From contig NZ_JAFEWE010000011.1 of the NCBI RefSeq assembly GCF_017355785.1, positions 1-64,000 of the forward strand: a stretch of 64,000 nucleotides of DNA, read 5' to 3'. How positions within the stretch are numbered: the first letter of the stretch is position 1; every line of letters starts with the position of its first letter. The notes under the pieces were generated by a model. The model saw only the letters and a program-made list of their open reading frames with translations, was not told the origin of the DNA and made no database searches. Shown one piece after another: positions 1 to 9,040 of this stretch. The position numbers and the translations under genes are program-made. This stretch comes from Desertivirga arenae (GTDB taxonomy: Bacteria > Bacteroidota > Bacteroidia > Sphingobacteriales > Sphingobacteriaceae).

Positions 1-69
1 AGCTTTTTGGGTCAATCCACTTTCTTTCCACTGCTGCACCGCCTGGCGCATTTGTGCTACTTTCTTCAT
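1..69 (-). CDS. IS66-type accessory protein (TnpA-like), N-terminal fragment
   Basis: An ATG at 69-67 opens a frame running off the left edge of the window (23 codons visible). The visible peptide begins MKKVAQMRQAV and continues QWKESGLTQKA. This W-x-x-SGL-x-QKA pattern is typical of the short helix-turn-helix-like accessory ORF that precedes tnpB and tnpC in IS66 elements of Bacteroidota. It starts about 58 bases inside the proposed terminal repeat, as expected for the first IS66 gene. Only the start is present, so the call rests on a short motif. Confidence 0.65.
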   Translation of the reverse strand, partial: MKKVAQMRQAVQQWKESGLTQKA

Positions 70-127
70 CCTGCAAAGAAATAGTAGATTTAGGTGAAAG
101 TAAAGATGGGGTTGGTCAGGCGCTTAC
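1..127 (-). mobile_element. IS66-family-like insertion sequence, one end only
   Basis: Read on the minus strand, a sequence starting GTAAGCGCC begins at position 127 and interrupts the SusC reading frame. IS66-family elements typically have terminal inverted repeats starting GTAA (family knowledge). About 58 bases inside this end, an ATG opens a frame that looks like the small IS66 accessory protein. The element continues off the left edge, so the transposase, the other end and the target duplication are not visible. If IS66-typical, the 8 bases at 128-135 (minus strand GTTTTCTG) would be duplicated at the far end. Boundary and family are inferred from the terminus and the partial protein. 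Confidence 0.72.
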
Positions 128-1912
128 CAGAAAACTTGCAGTAGCTGAATTAGCCGTGGGTGTAATTGCCGAAACATAGATTTGGCGGCGCGTGGAACTT
201 AGAGTTGATCCTGTATTGAATTTATACTTAAGATCCTTAAATATAGTCCATTCCATAAACGCATTACCAATGCCCCTAAAATTTGTATTATGATTACTAA
301 TACTATTCAGCACAGCTACAGGGTTATAGAGGTTGGTGGTAAAGAGATCATTACTTGTAAGGAAGTTTGCCTGCGTGTATCTTCCATCAGGAAGGGTATA
401 CGGCATTACGGGTGGCATAAGTAAAGCTGAATAAACCGGACTCGGAATTGATACGCCATAGGCGTTATCAATAGATCCGGGATAATTTCCTCCGTTTGGA
501 ACGCGGTCCTGCACCACAAAATTCGGTGCGATATTGACACCTAATTTAAGCCTGGGATTTAAACGGGCATCCAGATTGAACCTGAGGCCGTAATTCTTGA
601 ACCCACTGGTTATTTCAACCCCGTCCTGATTTAGAAAACTGGCTGAAAGGTTATAGGATATAGATTCTGTTCCTCCTGCGGCAGAAAGATTGCCTTGCGT
701 CATACCCGCATTTTCGAATATAGCATCTTGCCAATCTGTTTCGCCCTGGAACAATTCATTTTGTAGGACGTTGGCTGTCCCCTTCCGCTGAGCTTGTAGC
801 AGGGGTTGAAAGGATCTGTATTCGTCTGCATTAAGCAGTTCGACCTTGTGCGAAACTTGCTGTATACCAGAGTACAGTGAGGCATTAAATCTCGGTTTAC
901 CCTGTTTACCGCGCTTAGTTGTTACAATGACAACTCCATTTGCTGCTCTTGATCCATAAATTGACGCAGAAGCTGCGTCCTTTAAAATATCTATGGACGC
1001 TATATCGGCAGGATTTATAGTGCTGAACTGACTGGCTGATTCGAGCGGATAACCATCAACTACATAAAGAGGAGAATTGCTGCTTCCAAGAGATCCAAGG
1101 CCTCGAATGGTAATTGCTGGTGCTTCTCCTGGTTGCCCGCCAAATGAAGAACTTATATCTACACCCGGGGCTTTAGCTGCCAGAGCATCACCCAGCGTTG
1201 CTACCGGAAGCTCTCCAACGTCCGCACTCTTGATCGTAGTGATTGCTGTTGTAATCTTCTTCTTTGTCTGGTCTCCATATCCTATTACAACTACCTCATT
1301 CAAATTAGTACCAGGCCCCGATCGTAAAACCACATTGATCACTGACTGTGTATTCACTATTACTTTTTCCGTTTGAAAACCAACAAAGGAGAACTGCAAC
1401 GTTGCTCCTTTCGGCGCAGAGATCTGGTAATTGCCGGAAGCATCTGCTACTACGCCGCGGGTAGCTCCCTCTATTTTAATGGAAGTACCGGGGAGGGGAA
1501 GACCTTTCTCATCTACAACTTTACCCTTTATTAAGATATCCTGTACCTGGGCAGGAACAAGACTCACGAGGTTATCTCCAAAAACTTGTGCAGACAGACT
1601 TGTGCCTTCCAAGATTTCATCAAGTGCAAATAATGCTGGTTTGTTTTTCACAGAAACTGTCACCAGTTTGCCTTTGGGCAGCATTGACTCATCATAAAGC
1701 AATCTTATTTCCCCCTGCAATTCCAACTGCTGTAATGCCCTTTCAAGAGGTATATTTATAAATTCCAGCGTTACTTGCTTGTTCTGTGAATATCCAACGG
1801 CAGAAACACGCAGACAAAAAATGAGCGTTAGGAAAAAAACGAGTTTAAAGGTGTACAGAATTTTTTTGCGCAGAGCTATGCAAGGGACCTTTTCTTTAAG
1901 TCCTTTTTTCAT
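116..1912 (-). pseudogene. SusC-type TonB-dependent transporter with STN domain, truncated by an insertion sequence
   Basis: Outer-membrane SusC-like receptor, cut at 598 residues where about 1100 are usual. Order: long signal region to about residue 43, STN (secretin/TonB short N-terminal) domain about 46-122, CarboxypepD_reg-like domain about 127-210, plug domain about 218-340 (VVVIGYG, SIYGSRAANGVVIVTTKRG), then the first part of the barrel. Native sequence ends at base 128; the last three codons (V-S-A) and the TGA come from the insertion element. An STN domain is typical of transducers that signal to a FecR anti-sigma factor, and sigma and FecR genes lie directly upstream in the same direction. 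The remaining barrel and any SusD partner would lie beyond the element, outside the window. The stub cannot form a full barrel, so loss of function is likely. Confidence 0.9.
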
Positions 1913-2029
1913 ACTTTCGAGTTCTTTTAAGGTTAATAATTCGACAAGGAGAGGTCTGCTCTCCCGTAATGTTAATCAAAGCGGAAGTATGGCCGTACTT
2001 CCGCTATTTTTTCCTGGTGAATTCTCTCT

Positions 2030-3061
2030 TTAGTAAATAATTATGTCATCTCCATTTTTCTTAAATTTAAAGGGTCTTACTGAGCTCATTGCCTTCAGTG
2101 CTTCTTCGATTGACTCGTTCTTTAATTTACCGGTGTAGCGGTATTGTTTTACCTTTTCGTTCTCAATCTTTATTTTCACATTGAACCATCTTTCGAGGCG
2201 AAGGCTAAGGGTTGCAAAAGGCTCATTGGTGAACACCAAATCGTTTTCGATCCAGGCAACTTCTTCAGTGTATAATTTTTGTGCTATTTCTACAGGTTTA
2301 ACTTTTTGAAGTGACAGTGTTTGGACTACCCGTCTGGCTCCAATTTTATTCTGCCCACCCATGTGTTCTGCTAAGGCAAACTTTTCGTTTGGTCTCAAAA
2401 TAAATCTCTGTGATGTTCCATTTACATCCAGCTGGATTTTTCCTCTGATCAGGGTAGCTTCTGTACGTTGATCATTAGCATAGGCCCTCACATTAAATGC
2501 AGTTCCAAGCACTTTTACAGATATCTTATTGGTGTGAATAATGAAGGGATGTGCTTTGTCTTTGACAACGTCAAAAAATGCCTCACCTACCAGTTGAACC
2601 TCTCTAGATGGCCTGTCACTCATTTTTTCATCGAAGGACAAGTTTGTTCCTGAGTTTAGCCACACCGTGGTTCCGTCTGGCAGGGTGATTCTCTTTTTAA
2701 CCCCCATTTCTGCACTTACCGTAACTATCACGGAAGTGTTGTAGATTCTGGAGGAATAATACCAAGCCGAAGCAAAGGAAATTATGAGGATGCACGCGGC
2801 TGCATACCATACCCATGGGTATGAGGGTCGAATTGGGATCAGTTCAGGTTCAAAATCTATTTTATACTTTAAACGATGCCTCTCAAAATCGGTAGCGGTG
2901 ACCTCCTTGGACCCAACCTTCCATAAGTCTTCAAAAGCTTGCTTGAGATCCATTTCTTCAGGATGCAACTGCCAGTATGTGTTTAAATCTTCTAGCTCTT
3001 GTGCAGTTGCCTCTCCCGATAATCTACGAGCCAACAGTTCATATAATTTTTCCTGATCCAT
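2030..3061 (-). CDS. FecR-family anti-sigma factor with DUF4974-type C-terminus
   Basis: Inner-membrane regulator that would hold the adjacent ECF sigma factor and relay a signal from the STN-type SusC. The 343 residues fit the Bacteroidota FecR family. An N-terminal cytoplasmic anti-sigma region (about 1-75) is followed by one membrane segment (about 83-104, beginning YPWVWYAAACILII). A periplasmic FecR domain (about 112-212) has the characteristic LPDGTTVWLNSGT and GEAFFDV motifs and V-LGTAFNV. A C-terminal DUF4974-like domain (about 272-340) ends in the typical FKKNGDDIIIY. It lies 109 bases after the sigma gene and 117 bases before the SusC stub, all on the minus strand, a standard sigma/anti-sigma/transporter arrangement. 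Confidence 0.94.
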   Translation of the reverse strand: MDQEKLYELLARRLSGEATAQELEDLNTYWQLHPEEMDLKQAFEDLWKVGSKEVTATDFERHRLKYKIDFEPELIPIRPSYPWVWYAAACILIISFASAWYYSSRIYNTSVIVTVSAEMGVKKRITLPDGTTVWLNSGTNLSFDEKMSDRPSREVQLVGEAFFDVVKDKAHPFIIHTNKISVKVLGTAFNVRAYANDQRTEATLIRGKIQLDVNGTSQRFILRPNEKFALAEHMGGQNKIGARRVVQTLSLQKVKPVEIAQKLYTEEVAWIENDLVFTNEPFATLSLRLERWFNVKIKIENEKVKQYRYTGKLKNESIEEALKAMSSVRPFKFKKNGDDIIIY

Positions 3062-3170
3062 TAAGCTTATTGCCCTTTTATAACAAGGACGAGAACAAAA
3101 TGAATTCTCCCTAGCCGAATCTGAATTTTTTTAGCATTATAACAAAATGCCTTAAAAAGCAGAACTTCAA

Positions 3171-3731
3171 CTAATGGTCGTACTCTTTCTTTAAAAAAAA
3201 GCCAATCTTCTTCATTGCACTTACCAGATGGGCATCCACAGTTTTTACGGAAATACTTAGTACCTCCGCTGCCTCCTTATAGCTTAGCTGTTCCTCCCGG
3301 ATTAAATGAAATACAAGTTTACATTGAGGAGGAAGTGAGTTAATAGCAGAGGTAATTTTAGCCTTAAGCTCGTTAGTAAGTACGATATTTTCAGGAGAAT
3401 TTTCATCGTGCTGGAGATCGATATGGATGTCTTCCAGTTGCTCAAACCGATTCTTCTTTACTCGCAGCAGATCGAGACATCTGTGCCTTGCAAGAACGAG
3501 TACATATACCTTAATATTCCTGATATTTGACAATTTGTTCTTGTTTCTCCACAAGCTGATCATTACATCATCCCCCAACTCTTCTGCTTGCTCATAGTCG
3601 CGTAAATAGCTTATAGCGAATCGCTTTACCCCTGGATAAAGCAGCTGATAAAGCTCCTTATAGGCTAATTCATCCTTCTCAGTTGCAATAGCCTGGATGA
3701 GACGATCATATTTCGCCTGGGCTTCTTCCAT
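3171..3731 (-). CDS. ECF RNA polymerase sigma factor (Bacteroidota sigma-70 type)
   Basis: Extracytoplasmic-function sigma factor of 186 residues, the normal family length. Region 2 spans about residues 24-92 (YPGVKRFAISYLRDYEQAEE, then DVMISLWRN), and region 4 about 126-180 contains the helix-turn-helix (LSYKEAAEVLSISVKTVDAHL). It heads a minus-strand unit with FecR and the interrupted SusC, so it probably drives transcription of that transporter operon when the transporter senses its glycan. Because the SusC is broken by an insertion sequence, this sigma circuit may be without a working input. The start ATG is at 3731 with no stronger in-frame alternative. Confidence 0.94.
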   Translation of the reverse strand: MEEAQAKYDRLIQAIATEKDELAYKELYQLLYPGVKRFAISYLRDYEQAEELGDDVMISLWRNKNKLSNIRNIKVYVLVLARHRCLDLLRVKKNRFEQLEDIHIDLQHDENSPENIVLTNELKAKITSAINSLPPQCKLVFHLIREEQLSYKEAAEVLSISVKTVDAHLVSAMKKIGFFLKKEYDH

Positions 3732-4141
3732 CCTACAACCCTAAACTAGAATTGAAACTTGAAGGAGACTATACAACGGGATCAAAACAGAAGCAATATT
3801 TGCATGTAGACATTTATTCATTTTTCACTGTGAAGAGCGTGAGAGACATTAAACACAATTGCTTGTGAAAGGAACATTTCAAACATAAGAGATTAAGCCC
3901 GAGCCTTCAGAGGTATTAGATAAGCTAGGTTTGCATTTTATTCAACTGAATTGGCTGGGTCTTAAGCTCGTTTATTCGCTGAATATTCAGGCAATATGTC
4001 AATTGTGTTCGCTTCAACTCTTTAAAAGTAAAACCGAGAATATTCAGCATCTAATTTGGTAACGATTGATATGGAATGTGTTGAATGATTAACTACAGGA
4101 CAGGTTGTGATAAGAAAAATATTTTATCAGAATTTGTGAAT
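3732..4141. promoter_or_regulatory. Intergenic region upstream of the sigma gene, with two GAATATTC palindromes
   Basis: These 410 bases separate the sigma gene from the 3' end of the SGNH gene and hold no convincing gene. They must contain the sigma-operon promoter, though I see no clear TAnnTTTG/TTG pair. Two copies of the GAATATTCAG core occur: a perfect 12-base palindrome CTGAATATTCAG at 3979-3990 and a second GAATATTCAGC at about 4038. A weak inverted repeat, TGATAA (4108-4113) and TTATCA (4124-4129), follows the SGNH stop codon and might assist termination. Function is unproven. Confidence 0.35.
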
Positions 4142-5356
4142 TTAGTTCACCAGGAAGTAGACTATCCTGCAAGCATTGCCTTTCGAAGCCGTATTTCTAT
4201 TTCCAAGTATTTTGATATTAATTGTATGCCTGGACTTTTTGAGTTCATCGCCTAAAATAAGATACCAGGGAAGGTGAAGGCTCTTACTCCAGGGCGTGAA
4301 GAGATCTACCGTTACAGGCTTTCCTCCATCGATGCTGTATTCAATTGTTCCGGCATCCGGGCCGGAATTAACTGCCAGGCCAATAGTGCTACCTTTAAAT
4401 TCAAAATCCAGTTCGGCACCGGCTTGAGTACCTTCAAGTATCGGACGACTGTAAAAGCCTGGCCTTGCTCTCACACCATCTTCTGGTTTCCATTCATCTA
4501 TAAATGAAAAGCCGCTTTTCAGTATAGCTTTTTTAATAGGAGCATATCTACCCTTCTTGTAATTGTACTGATCCAGGGCACGTGGAACTTTAGCCTTTTT
4601 TAATTTCGTAGGGGCTGGTTTATTTTCAGCTTGTAGCTGGAAAAGACGCTTGATCGAAGAAAAGTAAACTTCCTGACCGAATGGAGATGGATGAAGATCC
4701 TTAAAATCCTCCTTCCAACTGAATTCCCCTGCCCTGATCCTTTCGGTAACTTCTGCTGCGAAATTGATAAAAGGCACCTTATACTCTCTTGCAATTTCCT
4801 GATGAACCTTAACCTCTACGGGGATAAGTCTTCCATTATAATCTTCAATCTTCCGTTCGTCTGCGAAAGCCATAAGAACTAAATTGATATAAGGGTTGGT
4901 TGAAAACGCTTGCCTTACTATTCCCTCTAAAGACCTTATTTGCTGAATTTCAGGAGTACCATTTCCTCTATCGTTCACTGCAGCTTCAATAAACATCAAA
5001 TCGATCCTCCCCTTTTTAAAAACATCTTCCCACACTCTAAATGCGTGAGGAACGCTTCCAAGAGAAGGTATCCCTGCATTAATAAAATTAAATCTGACAT
5101 CTGGATAGCAGTTTTTCAGGTATTCCCCTACCTTATCCCGCCATCCGGGATTCCTGGTGATCGATCCTCCCAAAAAAGCAACGTTAACCTGCTTTGTCAG
5201 CCTCAGCTGCAAGAAGAAGTTGTTCAAGCCACCAAATTGTTGAATGAACTGCTCTGACCGAATAGGTCCTGCATCATTTCTAACCTGAGCGTTTAGTGTT
5301 ATAGCGGCTATAAAACAAAGCATTAATAGAAACTTTTTCAGCATATTAATTTGCAT
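4142..5356 (-). CDS. Secreted SGNH/GDSL-type hydrolase (putative carbohydrate esterase)
   Basis: Probable extracytoplasmic esterase that removes acyl groups from the glycan. The likely start is the second Met (5344; MLKKFLLMLCFIAAITLNAQ), which gives a clean signal peptide and removes the overlap with the fucosidase stop at 5346. SGNH blocks are visible: block I FLGGSITRNPGW (GGS instead of the usual GDS), block II Gly in NAGIPSLGS, block III Asn in EAAVNDRG, and block V D-L-H in FKDLHPSPFG with the catalytic Asp and His. The last roughly 120 residues resemble a beta-sandwich accessory domain. It is the last gene of a three-gene unit after a GH29 fucosidase and an unassigned protein. Substrate specificity cannot be read from the sequence; acetyl esterase is a guess from context. 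Confidence 0.82.
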   Translation of the reverse strand: MQINMLKKFLLMLCFIAAITLNAQVRNDAGPIRSEQFIQQFGGLNNFFLQLRLTKQVNVAFLGGSITRNPGWRDKVGEYLKNCYPDVRFNFINAGIPSLGSVPHAFRVWEDVFKKGRIDLMFIEAAVNDRGNGTPEIQQIRSLEGIVRQAFSTNPYINLVLMAFADERKIEDYNGRLIPVEVKVHQEIAREYKVPFINFAAEVTERIRAGEFSWKEDFKDLHPSPFGQEVYFSSIKRLFQLQAENKPAPTKLKKAKVPRALDQYNYKKGRYAPIKKAILKSGFSFIDEWKPEDGVRARPGFYSRPILEGTQAGAELDFEFKGSTIGLAVNSGPDAGTIEYSIDGGKPVTVDLFTPWSKSLHLPWYLILGDELKKSRHTINIKILGNRNTASKGNACRIVYFLVN

Positions 5357-7148
5357 TAACTGGCTCCAACACTATCGTTTTTAATTTAAACAACTCTTTC
5401 CCCTTATTCAATGGCCTGCATTCCAAAGTGTATGTCCCCGCCTTCGCAAAGCTGCTTGTAGCTATGGTATGCTTAATGAACATCAAGGGCGCGCTTTTGT
5501 CAAATTCAGAACTACGAAGTGTCCTGAATAAGAACCGCGTATCATTTACCAACAGAACTCCCTCCTGTTTGGCGCTTTCCTGAGGACAGGCATATTCTAG
5601 TATAATATGATAATCACCAGGATCCTGAATGTTAATTGTAAAGCTTGCAGCGTCTGTCGGGTCTTTCATTCCGGTAACACAAGTAGCATGCTTCCAGTCG
5701 CCATAGTAGTGACTGTAGGTTAACGGTTTTATTTCCGCACTACCCTGTACTTTTCCATAAACAGCATCTACCGAATTCATAGCGAACTGATTTGAAACAG
5801 GAACTGGCGTAGTAAGATCATAAGGAGCGATCTTGCCTGTATACTCAATCACGAACACTGTGTTAGCGGCAGTTTGATCAAAAGCGGGCAGATCCAGGAT
5901 CAGCTGATTCCCCTTCTTTTTAACCGGAACTACTTTTCGCCCCTGAAGGGTATAAGCAGAACGAACGGCGGCTTCAAAGCCCGGGATTATCAGCTTTCCA
6001 TTATGCGGCCGGTTAAAAACATGCAGATATTGTTTCCCTGGTTTTGACGTTGACACTCCCCAGGGTTGCTGAGGAATAAGTCCATAGGTTGTTCCGTAAA
6101 TACTTTCACCATTCCGGGCGAGCCACTTGCCTGTTTCCTTCAAATATTTTTCTGAGTATTCAGGTATCCTTCCGTTACCATCCGGCCCTACATTTAACAT
6201 CAGATTTCCCCCTTTAGAGGCGACATTCGCCAATAAACGAATGATCTCTAAGGGACTTTTAAAGTTCATATCATGCTTGATATAGCCCCAGGAATCATTA
6301 TGCGTGTAGATAGACTCCCATGGTCCCATGATTGGTGTAGTTGGCAGCTCCGAGTCGCCAAAATCCCGGTAATCTCCCAATCCCTGACCCACCCTGCTGC
6401 TGAATAAGCAATTAGGTTGCAAACGTCTCAGGCCATTCACAAATTCTTCAGTCTGCTGCCTTGTCATTCCCCCCGGAGTATCGAACCAGATAATTCCTAA
6501 GGGACCGTAATTGGTCATTAATTCTTTCAACTGAGGGATTGCCTTCTGATCATAATATAACTGATAGTTCTTCTTTTTCTCATCAAAATCCCAGCTGTTC
6601 TTACCTCCATTTGGCTCATTCCAATCCTGAAATTGAGAGTAATAGAATCCGAACTGAATACCTTTTTTCCTGCTGGCAGCTGCAAGGGCCTTCATGGGAT
6701 CTTTTTTGTAAGGCGTGGCATCAACAATATCAAAATCCGTAACTTTTGAATCGAACATAGAGAAGCCCTCATGATGCTTTGCCGTTACTACCATATACCG
6801 GATACCAGCATCTTTTGCTAATTGAGCCCAATCCTCAGCATTGAAGGCTACAGGGTTGAATGTTGCAGCAACTTCGCGATACTCTTTAACCGGAATTTTA
6901 GCTTGATTCATGATCCATTCACCGCTCCCATAATAATTTTTATCTTTCCACTCTCCAGCAAGTTTTGAGTATAAACCCCAATGAATGAAGAGACCGAATT
7001 TTGCATCTTTAAACCAGCCGATATTCGGGTGCTCTTTTCCCGAGCTCCTGCTGTCCCACATTTCATCCATTGTTTGAGCTTGCATACTTCTGTTCAGGTC
7101 CAGGACAAGTAGCGCAAGGATAAAACCTCCTTTCAAAATAGCTTTCAT
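5346..7148 (-). CDS. GH29 alpha-L-fucosidase (first of three)
   Basis: Predicted retaining exo-alpha-L-fucosidase, 600 residues, with an N-terminal signal peptide (to about residue 24). The GH29 barrel occupies about 40-350: KFGLFIHWGLYS, AKHHEGFSMFDS and FGFYYSQFQDW precede IIWFDTPGG, whose Asp223 is the expected nucleophile. A GH29-type beta-sandwich follows, then an extra C-terminal domain (about 440-600) that resembles a carbohydrate-binding or beta-sandwich module. It lies 2 bases after the unassigned gene at 7151-8908 and directly before the SGNH esterase, indicating one transcript. Linkage preference is unknown. The other two GH29s in this window differ in length and C-terminal region. 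Confidence 0.93.
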   Translation of the reverse strand: MKAILKGGFILALLVLDLNRSMQAQTMDEMWDSRSSGKEHPNIGWFKDAKFGLFIHWGLYSKLAGEWKDKNYYGSGEWIMNQAKIPVKEYREVAATFNPVAFNAEDWAQLAKDAGIRYMVVTAKHHEGFSMFDSKVTDFDIVDATPYKKDPMKALAAASRKKGIQFGFYYSQFQDWNEPNGGKNSWDFDEKKKNYQLYYDQKAIPQLKELMTNYGPLGIIWFDTPGGMTRQQTEEFVNGLRRLQPNCLFSSRVGQGLGDYRDFGDSELPTTPIMGPWESIYTHNDSWGYIKHDMNFKSPLEIIRLLANVASKGGNLMLNVGPDGNGRIPEYSEKYLKETGKWLARNGESIYGTTYGLIPQQPWGVSTSKPGKQYLHVFNRPHNGKLIIPGFEAAVRSAYTLQGRKVVPVKKKGNQLILDLPAFDQTAANTVFVIEYTGKIAPYDLTTPVPVSNQFAMNSVDAVYGKVQGSAEIKPLTYSHYYGDWKHATCVTGMKDPTDAASFTINIQDPGDYHIILEYACPQESAKQEGVLLVNDTRFLFRTLRSSEFDKSAPLMFIKHTIATSSFAKAGTYTLECRPLNKGKELFKLKTIVLEPVNAN

Positions 7149-7150
7149 AA

Positions 7151-8908
7151 TTATTTCTGTAAAATGATATTCCTGTACTTATCTACCGACTTGCCCAGTC
7201 CCCCTTCCTGATGGTACCCCTTTGCCCTGAACACAAAGGCGTAAGGCTCATACAGAGTTGCACATGATGCGTTCCCGTTTTTTAGGTAATGATAGGATCT
7301 CCATGCCTCATCATAGCGCTTCAGGGATTGGGCTATTTCTGTCTTGTTGTAAGACCCGGTCTTGTCTCCTTTAAATCCCAGCGCCATAATATTCCAACCC
7401 TCAGCAATGATTTTGTGAAGCAAAAGCCCGTAAGTACAGGAAACTTGAATATAATCCTGATCTGACTTGCTTTTCAGTTTCACTTCCCTGCTTAATTTTT
7501 CGATCTTCTTCCATAACTCTACCGCTTCGTACTTTTCTTTTACTGCAGCATCGAGAATTGAAGCTGCGTACAGCTTTTCAAATGCGGTTTGTAAAACAGC
7601 TCCATCTGTTCCGCTAAGAAATTGGTCCCTTGTCCACCATACCCATTTCGCATCCCAATCTATTGAAGCGCTGTTATGCCCTCTCAATACAGCTTTTGAA
7701 GATAGAAGGCACAATTCCCGGAATTTTTTTCTGCTATTCTTGCTGAAACCATTTTCGTCCATAAATTGATTGAAAACCTCCTCTTCTGTCAGCGGGGTAT
7801 TTTGAGCCCAGCGGCTAAGCACAAATGCATTCAAACGAGGCCAGAACTCATTCGCGATATAAGGGCCAACCCAGCCCCCTCCCCTGCTCCAGGTCCAGAT
7901 TCCCTTAAATTGAGCAGTCTGCCTCATTTCCTGCACACTTTTAAGTCCTTTCTGGGGCTTATTCCCAGAGTATTCCTCAAAACCATTAATAACTCCTTCT
8001 GCTACGTAATTAGGGTAAGCGCCCTTGCCTTCGTATTCACGTTGGCACTGCACTTCGACTATCTGGGGATGCCTGCCTATACCGAGCGTAGGATTGAAAT
8101 CAAGCGTACGGTGGAAATCACCTTTTGTGTGTTTAATAGAAAATATAAGGTTGGTATGAGGAGTTATCCGATCTGTTACATTCAAGTAAATACCCGGCTG
8201 TTCGTGCATTCCTGCTGATAGCCAGGTGCGATAAAAAATCTTTTTATCCCTTTTAACACAAACTTCCTCTCTAAGGAGATTGATCAGTTTAATATGGCTT
8301 TCAATACCTTTCGTGATTGGGTTATTGCCTGTATGATAAGGAACATTATTGAGGTAGGTTTCTCCGGTGCGAATAACAAGGCCGTCCAATCCGGGGAAGG
8401 TATCAAACAATTCCTCAATCATGATCTTATGTATCTCCACCGTCCTGGGTCGTTCAAAGGAGATCTTCCCGTTTTCATCCACCACCTGATCATGATATAG
8501 TTCGACAAGTCTTTTGGGAAGCACTATAATATCGGTAAAGTAATAAACCTTGATTCCCGCTTTATGCGCACGGTCTATATTTTGTCTTACCTTTTCTGCA
8601 GCTGCTAATACCCAGTCCCTTTCCTTACTGCCTTTTGGAAATATCCGGGAATCGAGCTTGTCGAAAGTCAGCGCTGCATGAGCAAAGGTAAAATCATTAA
8701 CAACCATGCTATTATAACCACAATGCTTCAGGTACTCAGGATCAGAAAATTTGGTTTGGGTTAAGGGTTCCCCGGGGTTGTGATGAACCATATCCAAAAT
8801 AAACAGACCGTTATCCTGGGAATTTCCCGGAGATATTGAAATGATAGCTGCAAAGAGAACAGCTAAACAAGTGCGAAAACATTTCTTTATATTTCTATTA
8901 AAAGCCAT
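7151..8908 (-). CDS. Secreted protein of unknown family, glycosidase-like (possible TIM barrel)
   Basis: I do not recognise the family. The 585-residue protein has a signal peptide (to about residue 30, ending SPGNSQ). The first roughly 350 residues have the rhythm of an alpha/beta barrel: repeated strand-like segments such as GIKVYYFTDIIVLP, GLDGLVIRTGETYLN, KIFYRTWLSAG and PQIVEVQCQREYEGKG, several ending in acidic residues (E of IRTGETY, E of VEVQCQREYE) that could be catalytic. A mostly helical, Trp-rich second half follows (KGIWTWSRGGGWVGPY, KWVWWTRDQFLSG). IRTGE-type segments are reminiscent of alpha-glucuronidase or GH20-like barrels, but that is weak. It leads an operon with GH29 and an SGNH esterase, so a role on the same fucosylated glycan is likely. 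Confidence 0.6.
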   Translation of the reverse strand: MAFNRNIKKCFRTCLAVLFAAIISISPGNSQDNGLFILDMVHHNPGEPLTQTKFSDPEYLKHCGYNSMVVNDFTFAHAALTFDKLDSRIFPKGSKERDWVLAAAEKVRQNIDRAHKAGIKVYYFTDIIVLPKRLVELYHDQVVDENGKISFERPRTVEIHKIMIEELFDTFPGLDGLVIRTGETYLNNVPYHTGNNPITKGIESHIKLINLLREEVCVKRDKKIFYRTWLSAGMHEQPGIYLNVTDRITPHTNLIFSIKHTKGDFHRTLDFNPTLGIGRHPQIVEVQCQREYEGKGAYPNYVAEGVINGFEEYSGNKPQKGLKSVQEMRQTAQFKGIWTWSRGGGWVGPYIANEFWPRLNAFVLSRWAQNTPLTEEEVFNQFMDENGFSKNSRKKFRELCLLSSKAVLRGHNSASIDWDAKWVWWTRDQFLSGTDGAVLQTAFEKLYAASILDAAVKEKYEAVELWKKIEKLSREVKLKSKSDQDYIQVSCTYGLLLHKIIAEGWNIMALGFKGDKTGSYNKTEIAQSLKRYDEAWRSYHYLKNGNASCATLYEPYAFVFRAKGYHQEGGLGKSVDKYRNIILQK

Positions 8909-8933
8909 TGAAATATTGCCTTTAGGGAAGCTT

Positions 8934-8941
8934 CAAACTTA
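8934..8941 (-). promoter_or_regulatory. Possible Bacteroidota -7 element (TAnnTTTG)
   Basis: The minus strand reads TAAGTTTG, an exact match to the Bacteroidota -7 consensus TAnnTTTG, 25 bases upstream of the ATG at 8908. No well-spaced TTTG -33 element is evident, so this is a weak candidate promoter for the three-gene unit 8908-4142. The remainder of the 132-base gap to the HTCS stop shows nothing further. Confidence 0.3.
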
Positions 8942-9040
8942 AGAGATTTGACAAGAGGGCTTAATACTTCAAAATAGCTTTTTATTCAACTGTATGAGCT
9001 AGAGTAGAACCTGGTGGAGATAGATAAATGTTACTTTTAC

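Noticed and set aside
7766-8218. Plus-strand open frame of 150 codons opposite the unassigned gene
   Set aside because: It is antisense to a long coding frame with a signal peptide and good operon spacing; no features of its own.
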